Notes under the pieces: model-generated | What the model was told of the DNA's origin: nothing | What the model saw: only the letters and a program-made list of their open reading frames with translations | The model's database searches: none | Shown here: positions 49,462 through 61,044 of the stretch, piece after piece | Layout: each line of letters begins with the position of its first letter | How positions within the stretch are numbered: position 1 is the stretch's first letter | Program-made: the position numbers and the translations under genes | Assembly: GCA_004123355.1 (NCBI GenBank) | Contig: SCHM01000003.1 | Span: 5,351,058 to 5,415,057, forward strand | Length of the DNA stretch: 64,000 nucleotides | Source of the DNA: Amphirosellinia nigrospora | Lineage: Eukaryota; Ascomycota; Sordariomycetes; Xylariales; Xylariaceae | Direction: 5' to 3'

Positions 49462-49969
49462 GTTTTCACGGGCGCCTTAAATATTGTATATAGAACGAAG
49501 TATATAGCTTGAATTTGTATTGGTCTAGTACGACGAAGTGACTCAGCATACGTCGTTTATTCGTACAGCTTGGGTAGATAAGTAGAAGTATCTACTGATT
49601 ATGTACACTGACGGTCAGAATAATTGACCGTCACATATATAACCTAAATAACGAGCGTTTATACAATGATGTGACAAAGAAACAAAAATAAGGAAACACA
49701 AGTCCTGCAGCGATATTAGCAATGTATTCGCAACAGCTGGCCGAATTATAGCTCATTCGTCATCTTCTTCGGCTTCATCGTGAAAGTCTTATTCTTTCCT
49801 ATTCCCCGTCAATATCGCTGTCCATGCTCGGATCGGGCATAACAACGTCATTCCTAGACATTCGAGATCAGTCATTGCCATTTAGAGCATCGCTTGTGCG
49901 AGGGTCCGGACGCTCAGGGGAGCTTTATGCTCAATAAGCTCCGAAGGAAAATATAACTCCAGGAGTTCC
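49462..49969. other. Convergent intergenic region
   Basis: Shared 3' flank of the GH92 gene (+) and the DUF2461 gene (-). It holds a 9-bp inverted repeat (49609-49633); otherwise nothing recognised. Confidence 0.5.
49609..49633. repeat. Short palindrome TGACGGTCA / TGACCGTCA
   Basis: Nine-base arms at 49609-49617 and 49625-49633 are exact reverse complements around a 7-base loop. It could act as a 3' hairpin for the GH92 transcript, but there is no direct evidence for a role. Confidence 0.6.
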
Positions 49970-52033
49970 TTACAAGAACGTAACGAAGGGCACCATAGCC
50001 TCAATAATTCCCATTATTTTGTCCTGCAAATCGTCACCAAAGAGATCCTCGTCGGGTATCTGGCGGCCAATGGTATAATTGCGCAGCCTCATTAGCTGGA
50101 TATCACGATGATCTGCGTTAACCCCCTATCCAAAGACGATTATTAGTCACTTGCTCATACTCATCGGATATTTTGACCGTCTTTCAATTCACGGTTCATT
50201 TCTTTACATATGAACAGAGTGTTAAGTGACGTACCTTGGGCTTGGTCTTCAGTGCATTTTCCTGGTTCTTATCGACAAAAGCTTTGAGAATCTGGTCTTC
50301 CTTCTTGCCGATGACGTGTGGGAAGAAAACGCGGACAAACTCGGTGTCAGTCAGCACACGTCGGATGCGTTGCGGATCTTCGTCAATGCTGGCGCGCAGC
50401 TTGTCAAGAGCCAAATTCCCTAGAACAATCGACATTAGTGACTTCGTGGACAGGGTTTGTCAGTCTCATTCTTGGACACGACTCCAATTGAAAAGGATGC
50501 TTGTGCTTTGATAGTCTCTAGAAAAAGGAAAGGAAACCGAGAACTCCTTACCGGGTTGCCAGAGTCCACCGCCTACAAAACAGTGTCCCGGTTCTATATG
50601 CACATAGTAGCACTACAAGACTTGCAGTCAGTTGCCGGTACTTAAAGGGGTTTGAGGGTGCCTCAAGAGGGTGTGAAGTTCGCAAGACGCACTGCTAGCG
50701 CCCATGTACTGTCGAGATACACCAAAACATGAGAAAATGACTTTACGGGCTGCTTACAGCGTAGGGGCCCTTGCGACCCGTTCGTGACCTAATAACAAAG
50801 CAGCCAGAGTCAGCTACTTAAGCTTGAAACTGCAGGTCTACTCGGGGGAGGTAATTATGGGTTGCATCGCTTTGCGGTGTAGCCAAAGAGCCGATCCCAA
50901 TTACAGCATTTAGAAAGGATGTATTTACCATGCTGCAGAATAATGGGGCTATACCTCGCAGTGGATTAGCATCAACTCCCAGATCACGGGGCCGCGTTGA
51001 CTTGAAAGGGCTATTCTTACTTTATACGGGATCTTATCTTTAGAAAAACGTATGTCGCGGTAAATGCGGAATACTACGTCTTTCGTCGGTAGCTCCGGTA
51101 TTGTGTCGTCGGCTAGGATTATCTTCGGAGTCAGAGTTTCGACGAAAGATTCCCAATCCTTTAATGATCGTCGGAACTCCGGGTCGTGCACTAGGTGGTA
51201 TGATAGGTTAGTCGAGTTCTCGTCCTTAACTGCCTCTTAAGAAAATTTCCCAAAATGGATATTTCCACAGCTAGATCGATTACTCCGCAAGTTAAATAAG
51301 GAAATTCCATTCCTCACGCCAGGTACAAAAAGAGTGATAGGCCTCAACTTACTCTTCAACCAACTCCGTTTATTATTCGCCTTCAGATCACCTAAGAAAG
51401 GAGAGTATTTGGATGGATTTTCGCGTCCTCGTAATCAACGCCATTGGCGTCGCGAAGCTTCGGCAGCGGAATGAAAGTCACTTGGGGTTCGTCGCTATCA
51501 TCGTCTTCTTCGGGTTCATCTTCTTCGTCTTTATCACCATCACGTGCTCCACGCCCACCTCGCGTAGCACTCGGCGATGCTTGTTTCACATTTGCAGGTC
51601 GTCCGCGCGTTTTGGTGCCAGAACTGGACCTCGCGCTATTGAGAACCTTGGCTTGCGATTTTGTTGTCTTTGGCCGTGTGCTTGAATTATTGGGGGGGCG
51701 GCCGCGTCCACGTTTCGCAGTGCTAGACTTAGATTTAGGTGGCGGAGTCGTGGAATCTTCTCTGTCGACATCATCGCCATCCCCATCACCTTCTTCATCA
51801 TCTTCATCATCCATATCGTCCTCCTCATACTGATCATCGTCATCTGAGACAGCAACCTGAGATGTTCGCCGTGAGCGCGAAGTATCCACGGCAGTCTTTT
51901 TGTGTGGCGGGGGTCCGGAGTCGTCTACGTCATCCTCATTTTCAAAATACGAGCTCTTGACGGAACTGAGGCGAGTTGACCGGCGACGGGATCCGAGTTG
52001 TGCCTCGTCTAAACCACGCTTTTTCGGAGGCAT
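49970..52033 (-). CDS. DUF2461 (TIGR02453) family protein with disordered basic/acidic N-terminus
   Basis: Conserved fungal protein of unknown function, probably nuclear. Seven exons: 52033-51353, 51190-51021, 50948-50929, 50788-50758, 50612-50552, 50419-50235 and 50125-49970; GT-AG introns of 162, 72, 140, 145, 132 and 109 nt. Exons 3 and 4 are only 20 and 31 nt. The N-terminal 190 residues start MPPKKRGLDEAQLGSRRRST and are disordered, with Arg-Gly AT-hook-like KRGRGRPP and TRGRPA and long Asp/Glu runs. The DUF2461 domain follows: FLGDLKANNKRSWLK, HDPEFRRSLKDWESFVETL, RIYRDIRFSKDKIPYKPHYS, AAWSRTGRKGPYACYYVHIE, PGHCFVGGGLWQPG. One break near 51398 (TTT for TTTT); adding it gives 435 codons. 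AT-hook-like motifs suggest DNA contact, by inference. Confidence 0.85.
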
Positions 52034-52892
52034 TTCTATGCTGTGTAAAGTGGTCTAAGATGTTGAATTGGAGGCGCGTCAAGGTTGAGCAGGTGGAGTA
52101 CAATGCGACGGGATTGCAACGCCTAATCACGTGATTTGGTGTGCCTAACCTGTGCCTTAGGTCGCCATCCCACCTTTAATGATGACGTACTATGATGAGA
52201 TTGACTATTCGGCTTTGTATTATGACAAAAAGGAATAAATAGCATAGTAGTTGAAGATGAATAAATTACGTAAAAACAAACTCGATACTAACCGAATGAG
52301 ATCAAAGAATTATTGTAGTCTCTATCCACTCGCTCAGAAGGTCATACAAATAACTGAGACATGTTACCTAAGCTTTCTATCTCACAAGCAGGGGTTGCCA
52401 AAGCACGGGATGGCCCGGTACGCAAGGTACCTGAATAGGTGCTCCACGATTAAATTTAGGCTAAATTCGAAGTTGGAGTAAAACGTACGTAATCAACAAA
52501 GTAGGCACTGTGCAACAAGCCCCCTTACCCAAAGACACAATAATAGATACGTAACAAGATGAATTGCCCTAGTATGAGGATAATACCGCTGTCTGCTCAA
52601 AGTACACAGTGTTATTGACAATTCGGAGAAGACACGCCACTTACATAAGCACTATAAGGGCCGAGCTCACATTTCTATGAATAATTATGATTAACAAGTG
52701 TAGCATTGTATTCGAGAGACTAGGCATGGTATGGCGTTTTGTATTCATAGAAATGCCTTCTCAGTAGTGATGCCTTCAACGCCACTTGCTATCTCCCCTG
52801 AAAGAGTTTTTAACGGAAATTTAAAATTAGCCAAACACCTCGCTAATATCAACCCCCTATAAATTCGAGTTCAAATGCTTTGCTAGATTCTC
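52034..52892. other. Intergenic region between the DUF2461 gene and the C2H2 regulator
   Basis: Promoter side of the DUF2461 gene and 3' flank of the regulator. AT-rich, no gene supported. The short + strand frame at 52251-52481 has no family features. Confidence 0.5.
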
Positions 52893-55800
52893 TTAGCCTA
52901 AGCCAAGCCGAGAATTAGTTCCTATCCTGCCTAATGGTGTCCTATCTCGTGGTTTCTCGAGTAGGTCGGCATACCCCTCCAGGCCGATACCAATTACTCT
53001 AACAATGTCAAAAATATGCGATCCTTTGAACGTTTCGGCCCACAGTCGAATCACAGCAGCGGCTAATTGGCGTAGTTTATTGCTGTCGTTTATCGTCATA
53101 TCCATATGCGATGATGGATGACCCTGCCCACTCCAGAGAGCGAAGGATCAATTGGTACGGCGAACTCAGTCTCGTCTAACATATGACGTAACATTTCTAG
53201 TAGGCTTCTTTCGTCAGGTGATGGAGGAGCATCGGTTGGACCAATCGAGGCTAGAGTGAGGAGCCATTTGGAAAGGAGAATAGCACATTCGAGGTTACAT
53301 ACTAGAAATCTTATTATTACGTTGTCGCAACAGTAAAAGGTATTTAACTTACACGAATGTTGCATGCTCCATTCCGATGACTTCCTCCTTGCCACATAAT
53401 TGACTCCTAGCTTGACAAGCATAGACAGGGCGTGAATTGCCTGAAGGACAGCCCTGTTTGAGCGCGCGCTGCGGACTAGGTATGGTGCATCATGGAATGC
53501 CTGAGCTATTTGGCTAGCATCCCGAGTCTCGAGAGTCCTACTAGGGCTCAAATCGGTATACAAACGGATAGAAGCCAATCTCCACAGCGCTGTTGAGTTG
53601 TACGCAACAGGACCACCAGGGAAAGAGTCCGGCGCACCTGCGGGTTGACTTCCGCAACTCGCGCTTGGTGCTGCTCGAAGCTCATCTGCCAAATACGTAA
53701 GGCTTGCAAACATTCCTCAACATCGTCTGGTCGTAGCCCACGAGGCGCTTCGAAAGACGATACAGACGTAAATGAAGTCTGCTTCAGCAGGAATATGTGC
53801 TGCAGTAATGCATGAATAAGGACGTAGTTGCCCAGTGATGACATATAAGCGGGTGGGCCCTGGGAGGACGACTGAACAATCGAGCAAAAGCATCTTGGAG
53901 CAATATATCCATACTTGGGAATGAATGGCGCGCCTCTTGCCACTGCCACGCTGTTTCAGCCCTCCATAATTTGGACGAGTGAGGTAGATATAGGTTGAGT
54001 TCTGAAGTGAGGAGTAGAGGGGCATATTGTAGGCGATACTGCACAGGTTAAAGAAACAATAAGTAATGAGCTTGGTGCGATTCCCTCTTCTATGCGAATC
54101 CAGGATTCCCAATCGGCTGTCTGTGTAGATTCAGATAAAAATCCCTCCCGCACTAAAGAGCAAGAAGACTTTGTAAAGACATGGCTTCGTGGAGAATAGC
54201 TTTTGCACCCCATAGGCCAACAGCGAAGAGCAACAGGAGTGCTTGAATAGTTTCCATACGGGACTGCGGAGTGTTCGGAGAACTGTATCAAAATTTAGAG
54301 GTGATATTTTTAGTGGCAAAGTTGATGATCCTGGAATAACACTTACTAGGGTTCTCGGTGTGTGTCTTGAGTCATGGGGCGCTCCTGCTGCATAGAACTA
54401 AACGAATGTCTGAAACCATGACTTGGTGAGGGCCTTGTAGAGTGTGGACTATAAGCTGCTGCTGTTGGTAATAAACCGTGAATCTCGTGACTATGACGGC
54501 GACGAATTTGCTCGAGCGCTACAGCTCTCGCGGCATACCATAGGGCATTTGACCGGTGACTTTCGAACCTATATTGGGCACCAACCGCCAAAATTGCTAA
54601 CAACAACTCCGGCGCAATATCGGCGGGCGCGATTGTAGGGAGGTGTAGGATGGAAGATGGTCGTGGAAACCACTGACATAGCCTTCGAGAAACCTGGTTA
54701 GGGTATGGCGCGAAGGGAACACAAAATCATTCGGAAGGACGGTTGAAAATTCATCTAGCCTGTTCTTGATGACGGTATGATCCATCGGGGATACCCTCAT
54801 AGGAGCCGTCTTGCCAGGCTCATCGTGCATCTTATGCGCAGCGTCTGTTGGTTCACGAGGATCAGGCGCGAGCGAGGGAAACCTCGACGGAAATTGCGAG
54901 GATGGTTTCGATAAGGCGCCACGGGGCCACAAGCCAACACCTTGATCAGCTTCGAAGGCTTGAGGAAGAAAATGAGAAGATGTGCAAACTCGTCCATAAA
55001 TAGATTATAATCGTCAAAGGCAGAAGAGGGACCGCTCTGACCTGGGAGGCCCATCGGCATAGGTCCAGTGTCTGACTCGCGCCCACGATCACCATATGGT
55101 ATACCCTCATCATAGGACTTGATCCGTGGCATGGAACTTGATGGCTGGGGTAGGTCTGGCATCATAGGCTGTAAAGAGTTCACTTCGTTGGCTGAAGCGA
55201 TTTGAGTGGCCGCATCCGACAACAGGTCGAGGTTGCATGCACCGGCTCTAGCAGGCATGCGCGGATCAGACTGCAGAGCCGGCACAGCCATTGAAGATTG
55301 TATGGAATCAGAATGGTAATGCTGAGTATGGGGCCGTGGCATCCCCAGCATCTCCGAGTCGGCGTGGTTCTCACTCGATAGTGGCGGCTGGGTAACGGCG
55401 CCAGCCGTGGACAGTTTCCTCGGCCGGCTGCCATCTTTGTTTGAGCCTTCATTCAAGTGAACGAGCTTCTCGTGACGAACTAAGAGATCTCTGATGTCCA
55501 TATAAGCATTATCACCTTTGACGACGAGGGATGTTGTAGTTGAGACGCAATTCTAAAAAAATGAGATAGGACCGGGAATCATCTTGGAATACAAAAAGCT
55601 TGAGGAGAAAGGAGTCGTATTGCGGAACACGAGGATTCTATGGCGTAGTCGGGGCCAGCTGAGGAGGGATGTAGATTACAACGGCAGGTGAGGATTACTG
55701 ACCTACGACCAAATGTCTTCCCACATCGAGCCCAACCGCAGGAAAACGGTTTTTCTTTAGTATGAGTCCTCTCGTGTCGTTGGACATGCTCCACACGCCT

Positions 55801-55986
55801 AAATAGGGGATTGCCGTGTGAGCTATATTATGAACGGGAGTTGGAGACGAAGATTGTGGTCATCCTACCTAAAGCGTTTGTCGCAAAACTTGCATGGCAG
55901 GGTCTTGGGCTTCTGCTGCTTCCCCTCGACATTCTCGTCGGTAGTGCCGGGGACAACCGTGCCCTCTATGGACGGCCGGACTGCAT
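52893..55986 (-). CDS. C2H2 zinc-finger transcription factor with fungal-specific (fungal_trans) domain
   Basis: Likely sequence-specific nuclear regulator; target unknown. Two C2H2 fingers are spread over three exons: LPCKFCDKRF in exon 1 (55986-55869), RRVEHVQRHERTHTKEKPF and SCGWARCGKTFG in exon 2 (55798-55703), and RDLLVRHEKLVHLNEG opening exon 3 at 55490. Introns are 70 and 212 nt. A disordered Ser/Pro region follows (to about 55020). Then comes the fungal_trans region: NRLDEFSTVLPNDFVFPSRH, TRFLEGYVSGFHDHLP, LLLAILAVGAQYRFES, LLTSELNLYLPHSSKLWRAE, GLRPDDVEECLQALRIWQMS, and a C-terminal helical part ending LGRIGTNSRLGLG at 52893. At least five breaks are seen (for example near 54985 and 54655, and several at 53550-54300). 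The start is put at ATG 55986, which needs one added base to join the finger frame. Confidence 0.8.
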
Positions 55987-58900
55987 TGGAGAAGCGTCCG
56001 AGCAGTCAAGATTGGCTCTAGGGGTTGAAGACCCTGTATACAACTATGGCTGTAATGCAGAAAAGAGTCACGCAGCACCTGGAAGTGGGGTGAGAAGGGT
56101 CGGGTCGACGACCAAAGGCCAAGACGTTATGCCGGAAAGAGAAATGCCTTGCGGGGTGTGAGCGATTGATGGATGAATTCATGAGAGGAGGAGGTGTTGG
56201 ATTAGGTAGTCGGCTGTGAGCTCGTTCGGCAACTGACACAACAACCCCGTAGCCCACCACATCAAAGCACCTACACACCTCTCTACGAGGCGAGGAGTTT
56301 TGTTTCTTGATGAAAGGACACTGAGCCTGGTGATCTCACAAGACGAGATCCAACCGAGGGCCGCTGGTGGGTAGGCACAACGGGGTGGAAGCTTGGGATG
56401 TCCGACAGCCCTCAGCAGCACCCAGCGATAAGACTACGGCGGAATGGAGCAGACGATCGATAGACACGTTCCGAGTGTAGTACAAGACAACAAATGGTGA
56501 TTATCCGGCAAGGTGATGCGCGGATGGGCGGTTTATTGGTGGGTATAAAGGCGGACGAGTAGCTACAAAAGTAGCAGAATCGACGAAGACGTGTGTGGAG
56601 ATTAGATGAGAATGCAATGCCACCGTTCTGACTTGTCGAGCCTGGCCGGCGCAGATCAAGACAGACTTGGGCTATCTATGTGTAGGTGAACGAGGTTAAG
56701 AAATGCGCAGCTTAGGAGGTAATGCCAGTGAGCCAGGAAAGATTAACCCGAGAATGAATTTTGGAGTGCGTTGCGGAGGGCTGGGGATGTGAGGGGGTAA
56801 AAGTAGCTGGCGCCCAATGAAAAAAGTCCTCCCAATTTGGGGTCTGGGGTCTGGGGTCTTGGGGCCACCCACATACCTAGGCCCCAGGCAGCGTATCCGG
56901 GGAATCAGATTAGGTATACCTACCACAGGCAAGGCCCCAACCATTGCGGAAGGAAATATTGAAGAAACCTCAGCTACCTACCTAGGTACATTACCTATAT
57001 AGGTCATGCAAGGTAAATAAGCGTATATAAATATTGCTCTGTAGGGTAGGTTGCCGACAGCACAAAGAGATACTATAGACTTCAGATATTTGTCGAATAA
57101 CAACCTAGGTACTTACTAAAGAGGGGTTGGCGTGACGCCTAGGCATATCATGCCCCCATCTCCGCATTATCCCCCGCAACATTACAATGCGGGGATAACT
57201 AATCGAATTGACTCTTCAATTCGAGGTACCATACGCCTTATTGGTATACTCGTCTACAGTACTAAAATAAGAGGCGGGGAAATGAGTCTAGGGTAGGTAG
57301 GTACATGACTGAAGGGATTATGCGACGCCATTTAGTTGCTGGGTATATAGCCATAATTGAAAAAGAAAAAAAACATACTACTAAGGCAATATGCCCGAGA
57401 GTGACATCAATCAGCTGCAGGACTAACAAGTTTTGATTAGATAGTGAACATAATGCAGGTAAGTCAGCGTTATTGTCAACCAAAGACAATCCCAGACATT
57501 ACCTGGGAGGGTCAATGCGCCCGCCTGGTTGAGTGCTTCATTGTTCGTGCCCAGGGAGGACGACTACTTACAGTAATGATCTTCGGTGGGAGTAGGTATG
57601 TTGCTGTATACGAACAAAGCCAGCCAAAGAACATATTGTTGCGGAACGCACCAATAAGGCCCTAACAGATTTTGTTTCGTCCTCTGTATACTGGGTATGA
57701 CTGATTTACTTGAATGTTTCCTTCTCTTCTAAATGCCAATTAGAGGGATATAATGCGTTTTAGTTCACAGTGGTTGCGGAAGGAGAAGTCGGCAAACACA
57801 ACCCTTTGACTGCTTTCTTAACATACGAATATCACAAAGCATATTTGAGGCCACATTCTCCAGATTATAGGACTGCAAATGGAGAGCAGTAGTGGGAAAA
57901 GGCAAGATTTTTTGAAAATAGATTGGTATCCACCTTTTGTGACAACCACGCCTAATCATAAAGTGTGCAGAGGCTCCCGGTAATTGCAGTATATGTCAAG
58001 GTTAGGGTTTGTGGAGTACATATTGAGTGAAATTATGTGAAGTATGATTCCGTGTTCCAACGCGGCCTGAGCACCTAAACTTGCATTGTACATATGTTGG
58101 CCCGTTTTGTTGAATGGTGCGAAGATGACGTGTTGGAGTCGGGTATGGCTTGCAACCTTGTTACTCGGTCACGTTCCCTGTCTTGAATGCGTCTGCATGC
58201 GCTTAAGACTTGGCAACATGGGAGCTGCAAGCAAATATACACAGACCAACCTGCCGAGGTATCTTTCCTCTAGTTTTCCTCGGGACGGGTAAATCAAAGG
58301 TGAAAGGTGAGCGGCTATTTTGGTATATAATCTTCAATGGATGCTAGACTATAGGCATTAAATGGTAGAAAATCCGTTTCTTCAGCTACTAGTTATAAGA
58401 GCAACATTCTCATACATGGCATGAATCTTTGACTGAACTGAGACCTGCTGCGTAAGTACCTACTTCCTGTCATATGGTCGTCCGCAGTATACATAGCCTT
58501 ATTTGTTCTTGAACCGAGCCGACGTCTTATTGCAATGCCAGCAGCGGTTGATGACGGAGCAGCATCGCATTTTCGAGGGACAGGATAGAGTTAGAATTAA
58601 CTAAATAGACAAGATATCGACGATAGACAGCGTCGGGTGAGTTGGTCGGTCTGTATCACCAATATTTCAGGTTCTCGCCTATATGACACATTCATGTGAT
58701 CGGATAATCCAATGTGGTTGGTTGAATGTCTCGTGAAGGTAATCGCAGCGTCTCGCCTGAATCGAATTGAGTATCTAAGAACATACGAAGGAGTGGTTTA
58801 AAAAGGTGAGGATTTTGTCATTCTTTAGACTCGGCGTGGCGAATGGCATGTAATGCGACTTGGATAGATGGGTCTCAGATAAGCTGATTAAAAAGAGATA

Positions 58901-61044
58901 GAGCATTGTGTATAACCCTAAGTAGAATGAGAGTGTCGCATGAATAGAGCCGCAGTCCCACTAACCACTAACCTAGATCCTGCCATCCTCCCTTTCCCCC
59001 GGCCGCAATCATGATCGACCATGCCAGTGATAATACGTCCGATGTCCCAACGTATCATGGCGTGCAGCTATTTTAAAATCGATAGCAGATCTGCTCTTGT
59101 CACCATGCCTATGCAGTTGATTCATCGAGATAGACAGACAAAGCACCTCTTCTGCCTGTCTTCTACCTGTCTTCTACCTTGGGTATCTACCTCCGTACGA
59201 GCCGCAGTGGCCTATACAGCTAAAGGCTATATGGCAGACCATGAAACATGTTGAAACATTTCCCAATGGGAAAGTGTTTTCTGGCGAACGGGAGAACAAG
59301 CTTGACGGGTCCAGGGTGCTGTCTCCGACGAATCGTCGACTACTAATATCCGGTGGGCCAACCGTTTGCCCCAAATGCCCCCTTGCCCCTCGCAATTAAC
59401 CAGGCTCGGGGGCGCGCTATGCAGTTTGCAGTTTGGGGAGGCAGACACAGGCAAATGCATTGCAGAGCCCAACCTCAACCTCAATCGGACCGTCCTAGCT
59501 GGACTATTTGGGGCGAACGATACCAAGATCGCCAGTCCAACGACGACCTACTGCATGGAACCAATGTTCCCCATCGGGCTACGCTTTAAAGTTTGGGGCC
59601 CCTGAATATCACTCGGCATTACACTAGTGTAGATGCACTACTGTGGCGTTTTCTCTCGGCCGTATATTGCTGCAGCGAGTTGAGTGTACCTACCAGATAG
59701 GGCCATGCGCTAGCCCACTTATACAGCGGCGTCTACGCTACACTATAGCGGCAATGCCGCGCCAAAATCATCCTGGATTAGCATCTTATTAGCATCGTGG
59801 GGTCTGGGGTGTGGCGCGGCGCTTCTTTCCACGCCTTCCCGGCTTTACCTAACCCCCTAACCCCCTAAGTATCCGGGTCCTGTCCGGGGCCAGCAGTTAT
59901 ATGACTTCGTCCATAGCGGCACACACCTGTCATCCAAGTTGGCCCCTCCCCAAGAGCGCACTACTGTGCTCTACTAATACCGCCGACGGCAGACCCCAGA
60001 TATTCGGGGCTATCGGGGCTATTTGAACTGACTGACGATTGAGCGAGCATATTCTTCTACATCGCTCGGCCTTATCCTGCATCTCCAAGCACCACGTGTA
60101 TAGTCTTTGCGCGCCTAATGACTAATTGTCGATGATGACGGCCGGAGCACCTGTTGGATTCACGGGCTCTCGCGAATTACTAAGTACTATGTAGAGTAGA
60201 GGCAGGTTAGCCGGCCAATCTCGGTGAGGGGATCATCCCCATCCACATGGTGCCTGGGTCCTGCCTGGGAGCACGTTTCCTGTTTCAGCAGGAGGCGTCT
60301 ATTTCGTCCCAACAAACCCTGGTCGTCACCTGGCCATTTTAAGCATATCCAAGCATGTAGCGAGCGCCACGACTGGTGAAGAGTGGAGGATGACTACGCG
60401 CACACGCTCTGGCCCCATCGGACCCCACAACCTTAACAGTTTCAGATCGCTTCCTCGACTTATGCCAGTTTGCCATGACGGCGGTCCTGGACCTATAGCC
60501 TGGCCCGACGAGGGTGATGAGCTATCAAGGTTGGCGACTGCAGGGTGTGCTCCCTAACAGCCAAAATAATAGCATAGTCTAGGTCGTCTGGACTGTGTAG
60601 TCTATGTACAGTACTGCCATGCCAGAGTCTACGTGTCTGCTATACTCTAGGGTACCTTGCTGTCATGGCTGCAGCCCCGGTGGTTGAGCGAAGAGGTAGT
60701 GTACATGATGTGGCTCTTCGTTCTTCGGCCGTACTCGACAAGCAGGCCACGCCAAAACGACCGAGAGCCAAGGGCTTAGATCGTCATTGATCATTTGGCT
60801 CCCGTCGCGCGCCTGTTCCTGCTCACAAATATCACAAATATCGGGTATCCTTGGACGGAGCTATTCCATTGTTGGTCACCCCACACGGGGACTGACATCC
60901 TCGTCTGTCCATGTTCACTCGGTACCGGCACGGGATCTTGTTGATCGATTTCCTATAAGTAAACGCGCCCCAACTCCGATGTCTCTCTTTTTGTTCCTCA
61001 AGCAAGCCAGCTAGCCTGTCCGTCTTCGAGCTTCCGAGTCCAGC
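55987..61044. other. Gene-poor divergent region, 5 kb
   Basis: Between the C2H2 regulator (-) and the GH55 gene (+). No gene is supported; open frames at 57444-57665, 58086-58292, 59021-59254 and 59353-59605 lack family features. It contains GGGGTCT repeats at 56837-56858, GTACCTA/TAGGTA words near 56880-57120 and 57290, and a G/C-rich block at 59300-60000. The last 250 bases are probably the GH55 promoter and leader. A noncoding RNA cannot be excluded. Confidence 0.45.

Noticed and set aside
59021-59605. Short overlapping frames on both strands
   Set aside because: Different frames overlap without any protein-like pattern; no family features.
59848-59870. Telomere-like AACCCCCT repeats
   Set aside because: Only two copies, and the unit does not match TTAGGG/CCCTAA; chance low complexity.
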